64,000 nucleotides of DNA from Hymenobacter jeollabukensis (GCF_005771675.1 NZ_VAJM01000001.1:124001-188000), one strand, 5' to 3'; counted from the first letter of the stretch, positions 1 to 8,899 are shown. The notes: a model not told the origin generated them from the letters alone. A program made the numbers and translations.

Positions 1-173
1 TACGGTCAATGAATGCCTCTTGGTACTCTTTAACATACTCGTCTTTTTTACACGATAGGTCATGTGCTGCCGTAGCAAGCGCACCTGGGGTTGTGGGCGA
101 GGCTCTGAGTCAGGGTCTGGAACTGCTCGGGGTAGGAAGCGCGCAGAGAAAAGACGTAGCTGTATTGGGGCAT
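1..173 (-). pseudogene. possible frameshifted or partial small gene at the left edge
   Basis: An ATG at 173 opens a 37-codon frame (begins MPQYSYVFSL) that ends at a TGA at 60-62. A second minus-strand frame is open from 109 to the window edge and reads convincingly protein-like (ends KKDEYVKEYQEAFIDR). A single-base shift near position 80-90 would join the two into one reading frame running off the edge. A CATCTTTA element lies just upstream of the ATG. Either this is a gene broken by a frameshift or two chance frames; I do not recognise a family. The AT content of positions 1-60 is higher than in the rest of the window. Confidence 0.25.
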
Positions 174-299
174 TAAAGATGCGCAAACCGGCACAAACGC
201 AGTAGGCCCCGCGCCACCGAAAGCCAGCCAGCCGCCCGGTTTCCCAGCCCCGCCCCACCCGCCACTGCCAGATGCCCCGGCTACCGGCTGCCGCTGACC
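174..299. other. intergenic, nothing recognised
   Basis: Spacer between the possible broken gene and the end of the next minus-strand gene. I see no hairpin with a T-run and no ORF of note. Confidence 0.5.
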
Positions 300-968
300 T
301 TACTGGGGCTTTTGGGGCTGGGCCGAGAGCTTGACCAGGTCGTAGTGGGCCACGAAGGCGTCCAGGTCCCAGTCGGGAATCTGCTGGGCCAGCAGCGGCA
401 GTTTCCATGCAATGGTATTGCTGGCCAGCGAGTCGGGCTGCAGGCGGAAGGGGCGGGCCTGCCCAGCGGGGCTGGCCAGCTCGAGCAGCAGCAGCTGCCA
501 GTTCAGAAAGCCCCAGGTGAACTGCAGCAGCGAGATGTAGCCCTGCAGGTCCAGGTCCAGCGGCTCCAGGTCCCGGTCACTCTCATCGTAGTAGTACAGC
601 TGCGGGCTGCGCCGCTCGTCGTGGAGCAGGCCCACGCAGGCGTCGGGCTTGAACATGTCCACCGGCCGGAAGTGATGGAGCTCAGGCGCGTCTTCGGGCA
701 GCACCAGAAACTCGTCCGGGTCCAGCGGGCCGTAGATCCGCTCCACCGGCAGCAGGTTGATGCTGCCCTCCAGCCGCACGCCTCCGCGCGCCTGCCAGTC
801 GGCCCGTAGCCCGTTTACATAGCGGCCGTACAACAGCACCACTTCCGGGATGCCCTCGGCCTGAAAGGCGGCCAGCTGCTTCTTCTTTAAGACGCCGTAT
901 GGCTGAGACCACGGCATCTCCATGTGCCTATCCAACTCATCATACACCGTAAACAAAACCCGGCGCAT
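300..968 (-). CDS. hypothetical protein, weakly SMI1/KNR4-like
   Basis: A 222-residue cytoplasmic protein with no signal peptide or membrane segment. I chose the internal ATG at 968 (MRRVLFTVYDEL) because the protein-like sequence starts there; an ATG 11 codons upstream (1001) is possible. The C-terminal part has a tyrosine/aspartate-rich patch followed by a hydrophobic, aromatic helix (LLQFTWGFLNWQ), an arrangement that reminds me of SMI1/KNR4 (SUKH) proteins, often immunity proteins in bacteria. The resemblance is weak and no toxin gene is adjacent. It stands alone, divergent from the sugar-acid cluster. Confidence 0.7.
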   Translation of the reverse strand: MRRVLFTVYDELDRHMEMPWSQPYGVLKKKQLAAFQAEGIPEVVLLYGRYVNGLRADWQARGGVRLEGSINLLPVERIYGPLDPDEFLVLPEDAPELHHFRPVDMFKPDACVGLLHDERRSPQLYYYDESDRDLEPLDLDLQGYISLLQFTWGFLNWQLLLLELASPAGQARPFRLQPDSLASNTIAWKLPLLAQQIPDWDLDAFVAHYDLVKLSAQPQKPQ

Positions 969-1257
969 GTGCCATTCAACAAATGGGGGAGCGAATATCA
1001 TACTAGCAGCAAGAAAGGAAGAACCGCGAAAGTAAGGTTTGGGCGTACCTCAGGGTACTGCTACGGGAGGTGCGCATCCGGCCTTGCCTGCCGCTGCCAG
1101 CGGCAAGTCGGTACCGCGCATCCCGTATCCAGCCAAGGTAGCTATCCACCCGACACTACAGGACACCCCGGCCGCCGGCCGCCGCTACTTTGCCGCCGCC
1201 ATTCACCACGCGGCCGCCCGCCTACCAGCGGCTCCGCTTCCACCCTACCTCCCCTGC

Positions 1258-2331
1258 ATGAACCGCATCCAGAGCTACGGCGTGTATACCGCCAAGGCCC
1301 AGCTGGCCCAGCCCATTGCCGACGCCACCCACACCCTGACGGAAATATCCTTCCTGGTGCTGCGTATCACCACCGAAACCGGCGTGGTGGGCGAGTCTTA
1401 TCTGCTCAGCTTCCAGTACAGCCCCCGCGCCATTGCCGGGGCCCTGCAGGACGTGGGCGAGCTGGTGCGCGGGGCCGAGGTATCGGAGACGGTGGCGGTG
1501 TTCGAGCGGCTCAACCACGCCAACGAGTACTTCGGCCAGGAAGGCATCAACCGCTGGGCCCAGGCCGCCTACAACATGGCCATGTGGGACGCCTGGGGCA
1601 AAATTCTGGGCCAGCCCATCTGGCGAATCCTCGGCACCTCCCGCACCGAAGTGCCCATCTACGGCAGCGGCGGCTGGATTTCCTACTCCGTGGAGGAGCT
1701 CATTGCCGAAGTCAGCGGCTACAAGGCCCGGGGCTTCCGGGCCGTCAAGATCAAAGTCGGCAAGCCCGACTGGCGCGAGGACCTGGAGCGGCTGCGGCTG
1801 GTGCGCGAGGCCGTGGGCAATGACATCGGCATCATGATGGACGCCAACCAGGGCATGACCGTGCCCAACGCCCTGGCCCTGGCCCGCGCCGCCCGCGAGC
1901 TGCACATCCAGTGGTTCGAGGAGCCCATCCCGCACGACGACTTCCAGGGCTACGCGCTCTTGCGCAACCAGGCCGGCATCTCGCTGGCCATGGGCGAGCG
2001 GGAATACTCCACCCTGCCCCTGCGCGAGCTGCTGCTGCGCAACGCCATCGACATCTGGCAGCCCGACATCCTGCGCCTCGGCGGGGTGGAAGCCTGGCGC
2101 AACAGCGCCGCTCTGGCCGGCGCCTTCAACATCCCGGTGCTGCCCCACTACTACAAGGACTACGACATTCCGCTGCTCTGCACCATCCCGAACGGGGCCG
2201 GCGCCGAGTCGTTCGACTGGATTGACCCGCTCATCGACCACCCCCTGCAGATCGTCAACGGCCTGGCCCGCCCCCACGACCGGCCGGGCTGGGGCTTCGG
2301 CTTCAAGGACGCCGTGCTCACCGAAATCTAG
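1258..2331 (+). CDS. mandelate racemase/muconate lactonizing (enolase superfamily) protein, probable sugar-acid dehydratase
   Basis: A 357-residue enolase-superfamily enzyme, the usual length. The frame is open further upstream, but the ATG at 1258 (MNRIQSYGVY) starts the conserved capping domain. Visible active-site parts: the KxK pair at Lys164 and Lys166 (VKIKVG), metal ligands Asp195 (MMDANQG), Glu221 (WFEEP) and Glu247 (GERE), and a His at 297 (LPHYYKD) preceded by an Asp in QPDILRLGG. A KxK pair plus a His/Asp dyad is the mandelate racemase subgroup pattern; most members dehydrate acid sugars. The SDR gene starts 9 bp downstream and an MFS transporter follows, so a sugar-acid pathway is likely. 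The substrate cannot be read from the sequence. Confidence 0.92.
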   Translation: MNRIQSYGVYTAKAQLAQPIADATHTLTEISFLVLRITTETGVVGESYLLSFQYSPRAIAGALQDVGELVRGAEVSETVAVFERLNHANEYFGQEGINRWAQAAYNMAMWDAWGKILGQPIWRILGTSRTEVPIYGSGGWISYSVEELIAEVSGYKARGFRAVKIKVGKPDWREDLERLRLVREAVGNDIGIMMDANQGMTVPNALALARAARELHIQWFEEPIPHDDFQGYALLRNQAGISLAMGEREYSTLPLRELLLRNAIDIWQPDILRLGGVEAWRNSAALAGAFNIPVLPHYYKDYDIPLLCTIPNGAGAESFDWIDPLIDHPLQIVNGLARPHDRPGWGFGFKDAVLTEI

Positions 2332-2340
2332 CCCCGCCCC

Positions 2341-3120
2341 ATGCAGCCCAACCCCGACCACAAGCTCCGCGCGCTGTTTTCCCTGGCCGGCAAGCGCGTC
2401 ATCGTCACCGGCGCCTCCAGCGGCCTGGGCCTCGATCAGGCCCTGACGCTGGCCGAGTGCGGCGCCGAGGTCTTCGCCCTGAGCCGCTCCGGCCGCATCA
2501 AGGTGGAGCACCCCGGCCCGGTGCCCTCGAATGTCACCTTCCTACCCCTCGACGTAACCGACGAAGCCGCCGTGCAGCGCGTGTTCGACGATATCGGCGC
2601 CGGCGGGGGCATCGACGTGCTGGTGAACAATGCCGGCATCACCCAGCGCAAGCGGGCCGAAGCGCTGACCACGGCCGAGTGGGAAGCCATTCACGCGGTG
2701 AACGTGACCAGCGTGTTCCGCTGCTGCCGCGCCGCCTTCCCCTACCTGCGCCAGTCCCCCCACATCGGCCGCATCATCAACGTGGCCTCGATGGCCTCCT
2801 ACCTGGGCTTTGCCGAAGTGGTGCCCTACAGCTCCAGCAAGTCGGCGGTGCTGGGCATCACCCGGGGCCTGGCCGTGGAGTGGAGCGCCGATAACGTGCT
2901 GGTCAATGCCGTGTCGCCGGGCTGGTTCCCGTCGGAGATGAGCCAGCAGGTGATGGACGCGGACCGCCGCCAGAAAATCCTGCGGCGCATGCCCCTGCAC
3001 CGCTTCGGCCGCCCCGAGGAGCTGTCGGCCCTGGTGTGCTTCCTGGCCGGGCCGGGCGCCAGCTACATCACCGGCCAGGACTTCAGCGTCGACGGCGGGG
3101 CGCTGGCCTTCGGATTCTGA
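2341..3120 (+). CDS. SDR family NAD(P)-dependent oxidoreductase
   Basis: A classical short-chain dehydrogenase/reductase of 259 residues. It shows the cofactor-binding TGASSGLG motif near residue 23, the NNAG motif near 98, and the catalytic YSSSK with Tyr163 and Lys167, preceded by a Ser in the NVASMASY strand. The end [10 protein letters not shown] is typical of the family. It begins 9 bp after the enolase-superfamily gene and is surely co-transcribed. In known sugar-acid pathways an SDR oxidises or reduces the 2-keto-3-deoxy product of such a dehydratase; gluconate 5-dehydrogenase-like activity is an alternative. The function here is inferred from context. Confidence 0.93.
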   Translation: MQPNPDHKLRALFSLAGKRVIVTGASSGLGLDQALTLAECGAEVFALSRSGRIKVEHPGPVPSNVTFLPLDVTDEAAVQRVFDDIGAGGGIDVLVNNAGITQRKRAEALTTAEWEAIHAVNVTSVFRCCRAAFPYLRQSPHIGRIINVASMASYLGFAEVVPYSSSKSAVLGITRGLAVEWSADNVLVNAVSPGWFPSEMSQQVMDADRRQKILRRMPLHRFGRPEELSALVCFLAGPGASYITGQDFSVDGGALAFGF

Positions 3121-3299
3121 GCCGGCGCGCATTGCGGAAGCAGTAAGCCTAACGGCTAGACCCACCCTTCTCAGCGGAGGGGGGCACCGGCTCTAGCCTT
3201 GCTCCGCAGCTTGAGGTAGCAGGTGAATTCGCCCATGGCGCCCGCACAATCCCGCCAGCCCGTGCATCTTCGCGGCCCGACCTCTCCCCGCTCCCACCC

Positions 3300-4499
3300 A
3301 TGCCCCGGGCCACCCCTTCCCCCGCGCCCCGCACCTTGCCCGTCATCGTGCTGGCCCAGTTTTTCTGCACCTCCCTCTGGTTTGCCGGCAACGCCATTGC
3401 GGCCGATCTGGCGGCCATGCTCCACCAGCCCGCCGCCTTCGTGGCCCACCTGACCAGCGCCGTGCAGCTGGGCTTCATCAGCGGCACGCTCACCTTTGCC
3501 CTGCTGGCGGTGGCCGACCGGTTTTCGCCCTCCCGGGTGTTCTGCCTCAGCGCCCTGGCCGCGGCCGCCTGCAACCTCGGCCTGCTCCTGCCCGGCCTCG
3601 ACGCGGGCGGCCTGCTCGCCTGCCGCTTCCTGACGGGCTTTTTCCTGGCCGGCATCTACCCCGTGGGCATGAAAATAGCCGCCGACTACGCCCCCGCCGG
3701 GCTGGGCAAGTGGCTGGGCTTCCTGGTGGGGGCACTGGTGCTCGGCACCGCTTTCCCACACCTGCTGAAGAGCGGCGCGCTGCAGCTGCCGTGGCGACTC
3801 GTGCCCTGGGCCACCTCGGCGCTGGCGGTACTGGGCGGCCTGGCCATGCAGCGGCTGGTGCCCGACGGCCCCTACCGCCGCCCCGGGCAGCGCCTGCGGC
3901 CCACGGCGTTTCTGAGCAGCTTCCGGCGGCCCGGCTTCCGGGCGGCGGCCTTCGGCTACTTCGGCCACATGTGGGAGCTGTACACCTTCTGGACCTTCGT
4001 TCCGCTGATACTAACCACCTACAACCGCGCCCATCCCGGCGCCCCGCTGGCCGTGGCGGGCTGGTCGTTTCTGCTGATCGGTTCGGGCGCCGTGGCCTGC
4101 GTAGGCAGCGGGCTGCTCTCGCGGGTGGTAGCACCCCGCACGCTGGCCCTCACGGCCCTGGCCCTGTCGGGGCTGTGCTGCCTGGTGTCGCCGCTGGTGC
4201 TGCGCGGGGCGCCGGCGCCGGGGCTGCTGGCGTTTCTGTGGGGCTGGGGCCTGGTGGTGGTGGCCGATTCGCCCATGTTTTCCAGCCTGGTGGCCCAGCA
4301 CGCCCCGGCCACCGCCCGCGCCACCGCCCTGACCATCGTCAACTGCCTGGGCTTCGCCCTCACCGTGGCCAGCATTCAGCTCACCAGCTGGCTGGCGGAC
4401 CGCGTACCCACGCACAACCTGTTCCTGGTGCTGGCCCTGGGGCCGGTGCTGGGCTTGCTGGCCCAGCTAGGCACCCGCCGAGTGGCCCCTACCGAGTAG
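3300..4499 (+). CDS. MFS transporter
   Basis: A 399-residue protein of almost continuous hydrophobic segments, about 12 by eye, with short basic loops such as the segment after LADR and the RRPGQRLRP central loop, as expected for the major facilitator superfamily. It starts at the ATG at 3300, 180 bp after the SDR gene on the same strand. It probably imports the substrate of the preceding two enzymes, but the family also contains efflux pumps and the 180-bp gap leaves room for its own promoter. No substrate-specific motif was recognised. Confidence 0.88.
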   Translation: MPRATPSPAPRTLPVIVLAQFFCTSLWFAGNAIAADLAAMLHQPAAFVAHLTSAVQLGFISGTLTFALLAVADRFSPSRVFCLSALAAAACNLGLLLPGLDAGGLLACRFLTGFFLAGIYPVGMKIAADYAPAGLGKWLGFLVGALVLGTAFPHLLKSGALQLPWRLVPWATSALAVLGGLAMQRLVPDGPYRRPGQRLRPTAFLSSFRRPGFRAAAFGYFGHMWELYTFWTFVPLILTTYNRAHPGAPLAVAGWSFLLIGSGAVACVGSGLLSRVVAPRTLALTALALSGLCCLVSPLVLRGAPAPGLLAFLWGWGLVVVADSPMFSSLVAQHAPATARATALTIVNCLGFALTVASIQLTSWLADRVPTHNLFLVLALGPVLGLLAQLGTRRVAPTE

Positions 4500-4591
4500 A
4501 AGCCGCCCGATACCGCCCGGGTTCTGCACCGGGCAGCCGGCCCCAAGCCGGCCGCCCGGTCGCCGCCCGGTCGCCGCCTGGGCGGTGCAGG

Positions 4592-4610
4592 CCCGCCCGC
4601 CCGCCCGCCC
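4592..4610 (-). other. G-quadruplex motif (five G3 tracts with one-base loops on the minus strand)
   Basis: The plus strand reads CCC five times, separated by single G residues, so the minus strand carries five GGG tracts with one-base loops. It lies in the 247-bp gap between the MFS gene and the penicillin-binding protein gene, about 120 bp upstream of the latter's promoter element. The rest of this gap is GC-rich with short CCGCCCGGTCG direct repeats at about 4555-4575. Confidence 0.7.
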
Positions 4611-4733
4611 AATGCATACCCATCCGCTCCCCGACAACCAGCCTGCTGCGGGCCACCACGGCCCGGGCATGAGGTTCAGCGACAATCCCGCCCCGTTCAC
4701 CGAACCGCCCGCCCCCGCCGTCCGCCAATTGCC

Positions 4734-4741
4734 TAGCTTTG
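4734..4741 (+). promoter_or_regulatory. promoter -7 element TAGCTTTG
   Basis: Exact match to the Bacteroidota -7 consensus TAnnTTTG. Its last base is only 5 bp before the ATG at 4747, so transcription should start at or beside the start codon. No clear -33 TTG is visible at the expected distance. Confidence 0.6.
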
Positions 4742-4746
4742 CCGGT

Positions 4747-6567
4747 ATGCGCACGGCTACCAATCGTTGTAAACAGGGCCTGTTGGCACTATTTCTAGGT
4801 CTCGCTGCCTGCTCCTCCCCCGACCAGCCCAGCGGTGCCCCCAGCGCCGGCCTCGGCGACGTGCGCGTGCGCTACACCGCCCGCCGCGTGGTGCTGCCCG
4901 AGCTGCCCCAGCGCGGCCGCATCCTCGACCGCTACGACTCGGTGCTGGTAGTCACCCGCCCCCAATACCTGCTGAAGCTCCCGCGCCTGCTCGATACCCT
5001 CAAGCTCGGCGCGCTGCTCGGCTGGGACTCCACCACCGTGCGCCAGCGCCTGCAGGAAGCCGTACCCGCCGACCGCCGCGGCTCCGCCTACCCCGTGCAG
5101 CTCAGCCTGACCAAGAGCGAAGCCGAGCGGGTGCGCCAGGACAGCAGCCGCACCGTGCCCAGGCTCACCCTCACCGAGCGCCCGCGTCGCGCCTACACCA
5201 CCCCCGCCGGCGCGCCGCTGCTCGGCTACCTGTACGCCGAAGCTCAGCCCTTCCTCGGCCAGACCCGGCGCACCCAGCGCGGGCGCTTCTACCGCCTGCG
5301 CAACGGCGGCGTGGAAAGCTACTACAACGGCCTGCTCAGCGGCCACCGCGGCTACCAGCACCCCCTGCTCGACCAGCAAGGCCGCCAGCACGGCAGCTGG
5401 GCCAAGGACACCCTCTTCCAGCAAGGCCAGGACCTGCACCTGACCATCGACGCGAAGCTGCAGACCTACGCCGAAAAGCTGCTCGGCAACCGCCGCGGCT
5501 ACCTCGTGGCCCTCGACCCCAAGACCGGCGAAATCCTGGCCTACGTGTCGGCGCCGGTGTACCCGGCCGCCACCATCACCGCCCCCGACAAGGCCGGGCT
5601 GCGCGCTGAGCTGCTGGAAAGCGAGGACATGCCCCTGCTCAACCGCCCCGGCATGCTGGCCAACCCACCCGGCTCGGTGTTCAAGCTGATCAACGCCGCC
5701 ATTGCCCTGCAGCTCGAAGCCATTACCCCCGCCAGCGCCTTTCCCTGCGACCAGTCCCTGGTGAGCTGCGTGCACCCCCACCGCCCGGCCCACAACCTCA
5801 CCGCCGGCCTCAAGTACAGCTGCAACCCCTACTTCTACCGGGTGATGCAGAGCCTCATCGACTGCGTGCCCGACACCCTGGCGGGCGACACCGTGGCCGC
5901 CCGCCACGCCACCCTAGCCCAGTGGCGCCGCTACGCCCGCTCCTTCGGCCTCGACGCGCAATTGGGCGTCGACCTGCCCCGCGAAGCCCCCGGCTTCCTG
6001 CCCACGCCCGCTTATTACGACAAGGCCCGCCGCACCCGCGCCTGGACTTACCGCTCCATCTACTCCCTGAGCCTGGGCCAGGGCGAAATCAACCTCACCG
6101 GCCTGCAGATGGCCAACCTCGCCGCCATCATTGCCAACCGCGGCTGGTACTATGCCCCCCACCTCGTGCGCGGCATCGGCACCGGCGGCCCGCTGCCCCG
6201 CTTTCTGCAGAAGCACCATACCCTGGTCGACAGCGTGCACTTCGCCGCCCTCGTGCCGGGCATGCAGGCCGTGATGCGCAGCGGCACCGCCGCCTCGTCC
6301 AGCCTCGCCGACGTGGGCATCAGCGTGGCGGGCAAAACCGGCACCGTGCAAAACGACGAGGGCGACGACCACGCCGCCTTCGTCGGCTTCGCCCCGGCCG
6401 ACAAGCCCCGAATTGCCGTGGCCGTGTACCTCGAAAACGCCGGCTTCGGGGCCGAAGCTGCCGCCCCCTGCGCCGTGCTGGTGATGGAGAAGTACCTGCG
6501 CGGCTCCATCGCGCCCAAGCGCAAACGCTGGGAAAAGCGCATCCAGCGCCAGGCCCGGGGCGAGTAG
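4747..6567 (+). CDS. penicillin-binding protein 2-like transpeptidase, apparent lipoprotein
   Basis: A 606-residue class B penicillin-binding protein that would cross-link peptidoglycan in the periplasm. The three transpeptidase motifs are present: Ser310 in SVFK, Ser358 in SCN, and Lys530 in KTG. An N-terminal dimerisation region begins with a degenerate RGRILDR motif. In place of the usual uncleaved membrane helix, the N-terminus is basic, hydrophobic and ends in LAAC before SSPDQ, a lipobox. The start at 4747 gives this signal; an upstream in-frame ATG at 4585 would bury it. No rodA, mreC or mreD gene is adjacent, unlike standard mrdA loci, so it is probably a secondary or specialised PBP2 paralogue. 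The leaderless-looking promoter is described separately. Confidence 0.88.
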   Translation: MRTATNRCKQGLLALFLGLAACSSPDQPSGAPSAGLGDVRVRYTARRVVLPELPQRGRILDRYDSVLVVTRPQYLLKLPRLLDTLKLGALLGWDSTTVRQRLQEAVPADRRGSAYPVQLSLTKSEAERVRQDSSRTVPRLTLTERPRRAYTTPAGAPLLGYLYAEAQPFLGQTRRTQRGRFYRLRNGGVESYYNGLLSGHRGYQHPLLDQQGRQHGSWAKDTLFQQGQDLHLTIDAKLQTYAEKLLGNRRGYLVALDPKTGEILAYVSAPVYPAATITAPDKAGLRAELLESEDMPLLNRPGMLANPPGSVFKLINAAIALQLEAITPASAFPCDQSLVSCVHPHRPAHNLTAGLKYSCNPYFYRVMQSLIDCVPDTLAGDTVAARHATLAQWRRYARSFGLDAQLGVDLPREAPGFLPTPAYYDKARRTRAWTYRSIYSLSLGQGEINLTGLQMANLAAIIANRGWYYAPHLVRGIGTGGPLPRFLQKHHTLVDSVHFAALVPGMQAVMRSGTAASSSLADVGISVAGKTGTVQNDEGDDHAAFVGFAPADKPRIAVAVYLENAGFGAEAAAPCAVLVMEKYLRGSIAPKRKRWEKRIQRQARGE

Positions 6568-6612
6568 CAAGCTGCCGCTCCTTCGGGCCCGCCGCCTGTC
6601 TTGCGTGTCCCT

Positions 6613-7194
6613 ATGGCTATCTGGCAATACCGCTTAACGGCCCTTCCCGCCGCCGGAATCCGGCGCCGCTGCGGCCACGTCCCCTCCCAGCTCTTCATCG
6701 ACCACGAGGGCTGGAAACAGTATTGGAACGCGCTACCCTCGGCTGACTCGCCGCCCAAACCCGTCATTGACGATGCGTACACCACCGACTGGTGGGAGGG
6801 CCTCGGCGTGGCCGTCGCACCTATTGCCGCCCGGATCGACCAGTTGATCCAGCGGGCTGCTTGGTCGAGCCAGGAGAACTGGTCCTGGAAAGGCAAGGAA
6901 GAAAACCAACAGGACCATGACTGCTGGATTTCCGTTCGGCCAAACGCGCAGACGATAGATAAATTTCAGTTCCGAACCGATCTGCGCGACATCAATACAG
7001 CGGCCGCCTTCCTCCTGCCCATGCTCGGAATTTGCGAGCAATACGACCTGCTGGTGCTCGACACCCGCGGCCAGTTGATGCAGCCCAATCTGGCCGCGGT
7101 TTATCCGTCGATCAAGGAGTCCAGCGCGGTACGCTTCCTCACCAACCCCCAAGCGTTTTTAGAGCAGGTGCTGCGCGAACAAAAAGGCGCGTAG
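6613..7194 (+). CDS. hypothetical protein
   Basis: A 193-residue soluble protein starting at the ATG at 6613 (MAIWQYRLTALP); a TTG four codons upstream is an alternative. It is rich in Trp, Asp and Gln, without signal peptide or membrane segment. A central stretch (DCWISVRP ... FRTDLRD) and a late one (YDLLVLDTRGQLMQP) look like strands of a small alpha/beta fold. I do not recognise the family. It sits 45 bp after the penicillin-binding protein gene and 35 bp before the aldo/keto reductase gene. Its base composition is slightly less GC-rich than its neighbours. Confidence 0.7.
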   Translation: MAIWQYRLTALPAAGIRRRCGHVPSQLFIDHEGWKQYWNALPSADSPPKPVIDDAYTTDWWEGLGVAVAPIAARIDQLIQRAAWSSQENWSWKGKEENQQDHDCWISVRPNAQTIDKFQFRTDLRDINTAAAFLLPMLGICEQYDLLVLDTRGQLMQPNLAAVYPSIKESSAVRFLTNPQAFLEQVLREQKGA

Positions 7195-7229
7195 TTGGTA
7201 TTAGCTCCCATCTGCTTTATCAGCCGCCC

Positions 7230-8105
7230 ATGCCCGCAACCATCACCATCGCCCCCAATTCGGCCCAGCCGCTCACCGTGTCACGCCTCGGCTACGGCAC
7301 CATGCGCCTCACCGGCCCCGACATCTGGGGGGAGCCCACCAACCGCGCCGAAGCCCTGCAGATCCTGCGCACCGCCGTGGAAGCGGGCGTCAACTTCCTC
7401 GACACGGCCGACTACTACGGCGAGGACGTGACGAACCGCCTCATCCGCGAAGCCCTCTACCCCTACCGCGACGACCTGGTTATCTGCACCAAAGTGGGCG
7501 CCACCCGCCGCCCCGACAAAAGCTGGATACCTTTCAACCGCCCCGAGCAGCTGCGCCAGAGCATCGACAACAACCTGCGCACCCTCGGCCAGGAGCAGGT
7601 GCAGCTGGTGCATCTGCGCCTGATTGGCCACGGCCCGGTGCCGCTCGACGAGCAGCTCGGCGCCATGTTTGAGCTGCAGCAGCAGGGCAAAATCCTGCAC
7701 GTGGGCCTGAGCAACGTGACGCCTGAGGAACTGGAGGCCGGGCTGAAGCTTGGCCCCATTGCCACCGTCGAGAACATGTTCAGCTACGCCCAGCGCACCA
7801 CCGTGCAGCTGCCCCACGGCGCCAACCCCGGCGGCGAGGAAGTGCTCCACCTCTGCGAGCAGCACCAGCTGCCGCTGATACCGTTCTTCTCGCTGCTGCA
7901 CGCCCTGCCCAAGCAGCTCGACCGGGTAGCCGAAGTGGCGCGCCGGCACGAGGCCACGCCCGCCCAGATCAACATTGCCTGGCTGCTGCACCATTCGCCC
8001 TGGCTGCTGCCCATCCCGGGTACCTCGTCATTGGCCCACCTGCGCGAAAACCTGGCCGCCGCCGAAATCCGGCTCAGCGCCGAGGACATGGCCTACCTGG
8101 GCTAG
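7230..8105 (+). CDS. aldo/keto reductase
   Basis: A 291-residue NADPH-dependent oxidoreductase of the aldo/keto reductase fold, slightly shorter than the typical ~310. Visible catalytic elements: LGYGTMRL at the N-terminus, Asp and Tyr in FLDTADYYG, Lys in ICTKVG, and His in LVHLRLIG. The C-terminal PIPGTSSLAHLRENL segment is the nucleotide-binding loop. The ATG at 7230 begins the first conserved strand; the longer frame upstream overlaps the preceding gene. Substrates of such enzymes are varied aldehydes and ketones and cannot be assigned here. Confidence 0.93.
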   Translation: MPATITIAPNSAQPLTVSRLGYGTMRLTGPDIWGEPTNRAEALQILRTAVEAGVNFLDTADYYGEDVTNRLIREALYPYRDDLVICTKVGATRRPDKSWIPFNRPEQLRQSIDNNLRTLGQEQVQLVHLRLIGHGPVPLDEQLGAMFELQQQGKILHVGLSNVTPEELEAGLKLGPIATVENMFSYAQRTTVQLPHGANPGGEEVLHLCEQHQLPLIPFFSLLHALPKQLDRVAEVARRHEATPAQINIAWLLHHSPWLLPIPGTSSLAHLRENLAAAEIRLSAEDMAYLG

Positions 8106-8152
8106 CAGCACGCCCCAGGTATCTGGCGGCTACGGAGGCGGGCCCACCCGAA

Positions 8153-8899
8153 CTACCGCCCGCCCCGCCCGCCGCGCACAAGCTGGTAGAGCGCGTCGCG
8201 GTAAGTGTCGCTGACGGGAATCAACTTGTCGTGCACGTAGAGCGTGTTGCCGTCGATGGCCTGCACGTGGTCCAGTGACACGATAAAGGACTTGTGCACG
8301 CGCAGAAACGGCGGCTGCGGCAGCGTATCGGCCAGTTCCTTGAGCGTCTGGTAGGTGATGATGCGCTCCGCGGGCAGGTGGAGCAGCACGTAGTTGTTGA
8401 GCCCCTCCACGTAGCGGATATCGGCGTAATCGACCCGCACGAACTTGTTTTTGGCGTCGCCCTTCACGAACAGGTAGTTGGCTGCGGACGTGGCCGCCCC
8501 GGCGGCCGGAACTGGCGGCGGCTCCGGGGCCGTCGCGGACACCGGGGCCAATAAGGCCAGGGCTTTCTGGGCCGCTTTCAGAAACCGCTCGAAGCTGATG
8601 GGCTTGAGCAGATAGTCCACCACGTCGTTTTCGAAGCCGTCGAGGGCGTACTCGGGGTAAGCGGTGGTGAGCACCACGCGGCAGCGCGGCCCGGCCAGGC
8701 GCAGAAACTGCAGGCCGGTCAGGCGCGGCATCTGGATGTCGAGGAAGACGAGGTCGGCGCGGCCCTGCTGCACCCAGGTCAGCCCCTCAATGGGGTCGGT
8801 GGTGGTGCCGGCCAGGGCCAGAAACGGCACCTGCCCGATGTAGTCGGCCAGGATGGCCAGGGCCGGCGGCTCGTCGTCGATAACTACGCAGCGAATCAT
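8153..8899 (-). CDS. LytTR family DNA-binding response regulator
   Basis: A 248-residue two-component regulator. Residues 1-120 form a receiver domain with the acidic pocket at VIDDEP, phosphoacceptor Asp54 (LVFLDIQMP), a Thr in VVLTTAY and the Lys in LLKPI. A Pro/Ala-rich linker follows, then a LytTR DNA-binding domain from about 145 (FVKGDAKNKFVRVDYADIRYVEG ... RVHKSFIVSLDHV, quoted in parts). Its gene begins 12 bp after the LytS-type kinase gene, so the two form one operon and almost certainly a cognate pair. The target may be the divergent outer-membrane receptor gene, as such pairs often regulate neighbours; that is inference. Confidence 0.95.
   Translation of the reverse strand: MIRCVVIDDEPPALAILADYIGQVPFLALAGTTTDPIEGLTWVQQGRADLVFLDIQMPRLTGLQFLRLAGPRCRVVLTTAYPEYALDGFENDVVDYLLKPISFERFLKAAQKALALLAPVSATAPEPPPVPAAGAATSAANYLFVKGDAKNKFVRVDYADIRYVEGLNNYVLLHLPAERIITYQTLKELADTLPQPPFLRVHKSFIVSLDHVQAIDGNTLYVHDKLIPVSDTYRDALYQLVRGGRGGR

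Noticed and set aside
1222-2511. 429-codon minus-strand frame opposite the enolase-superfamily gene
   Set aside because: Shadow frame; the plus strand has all expected catalytic residues.
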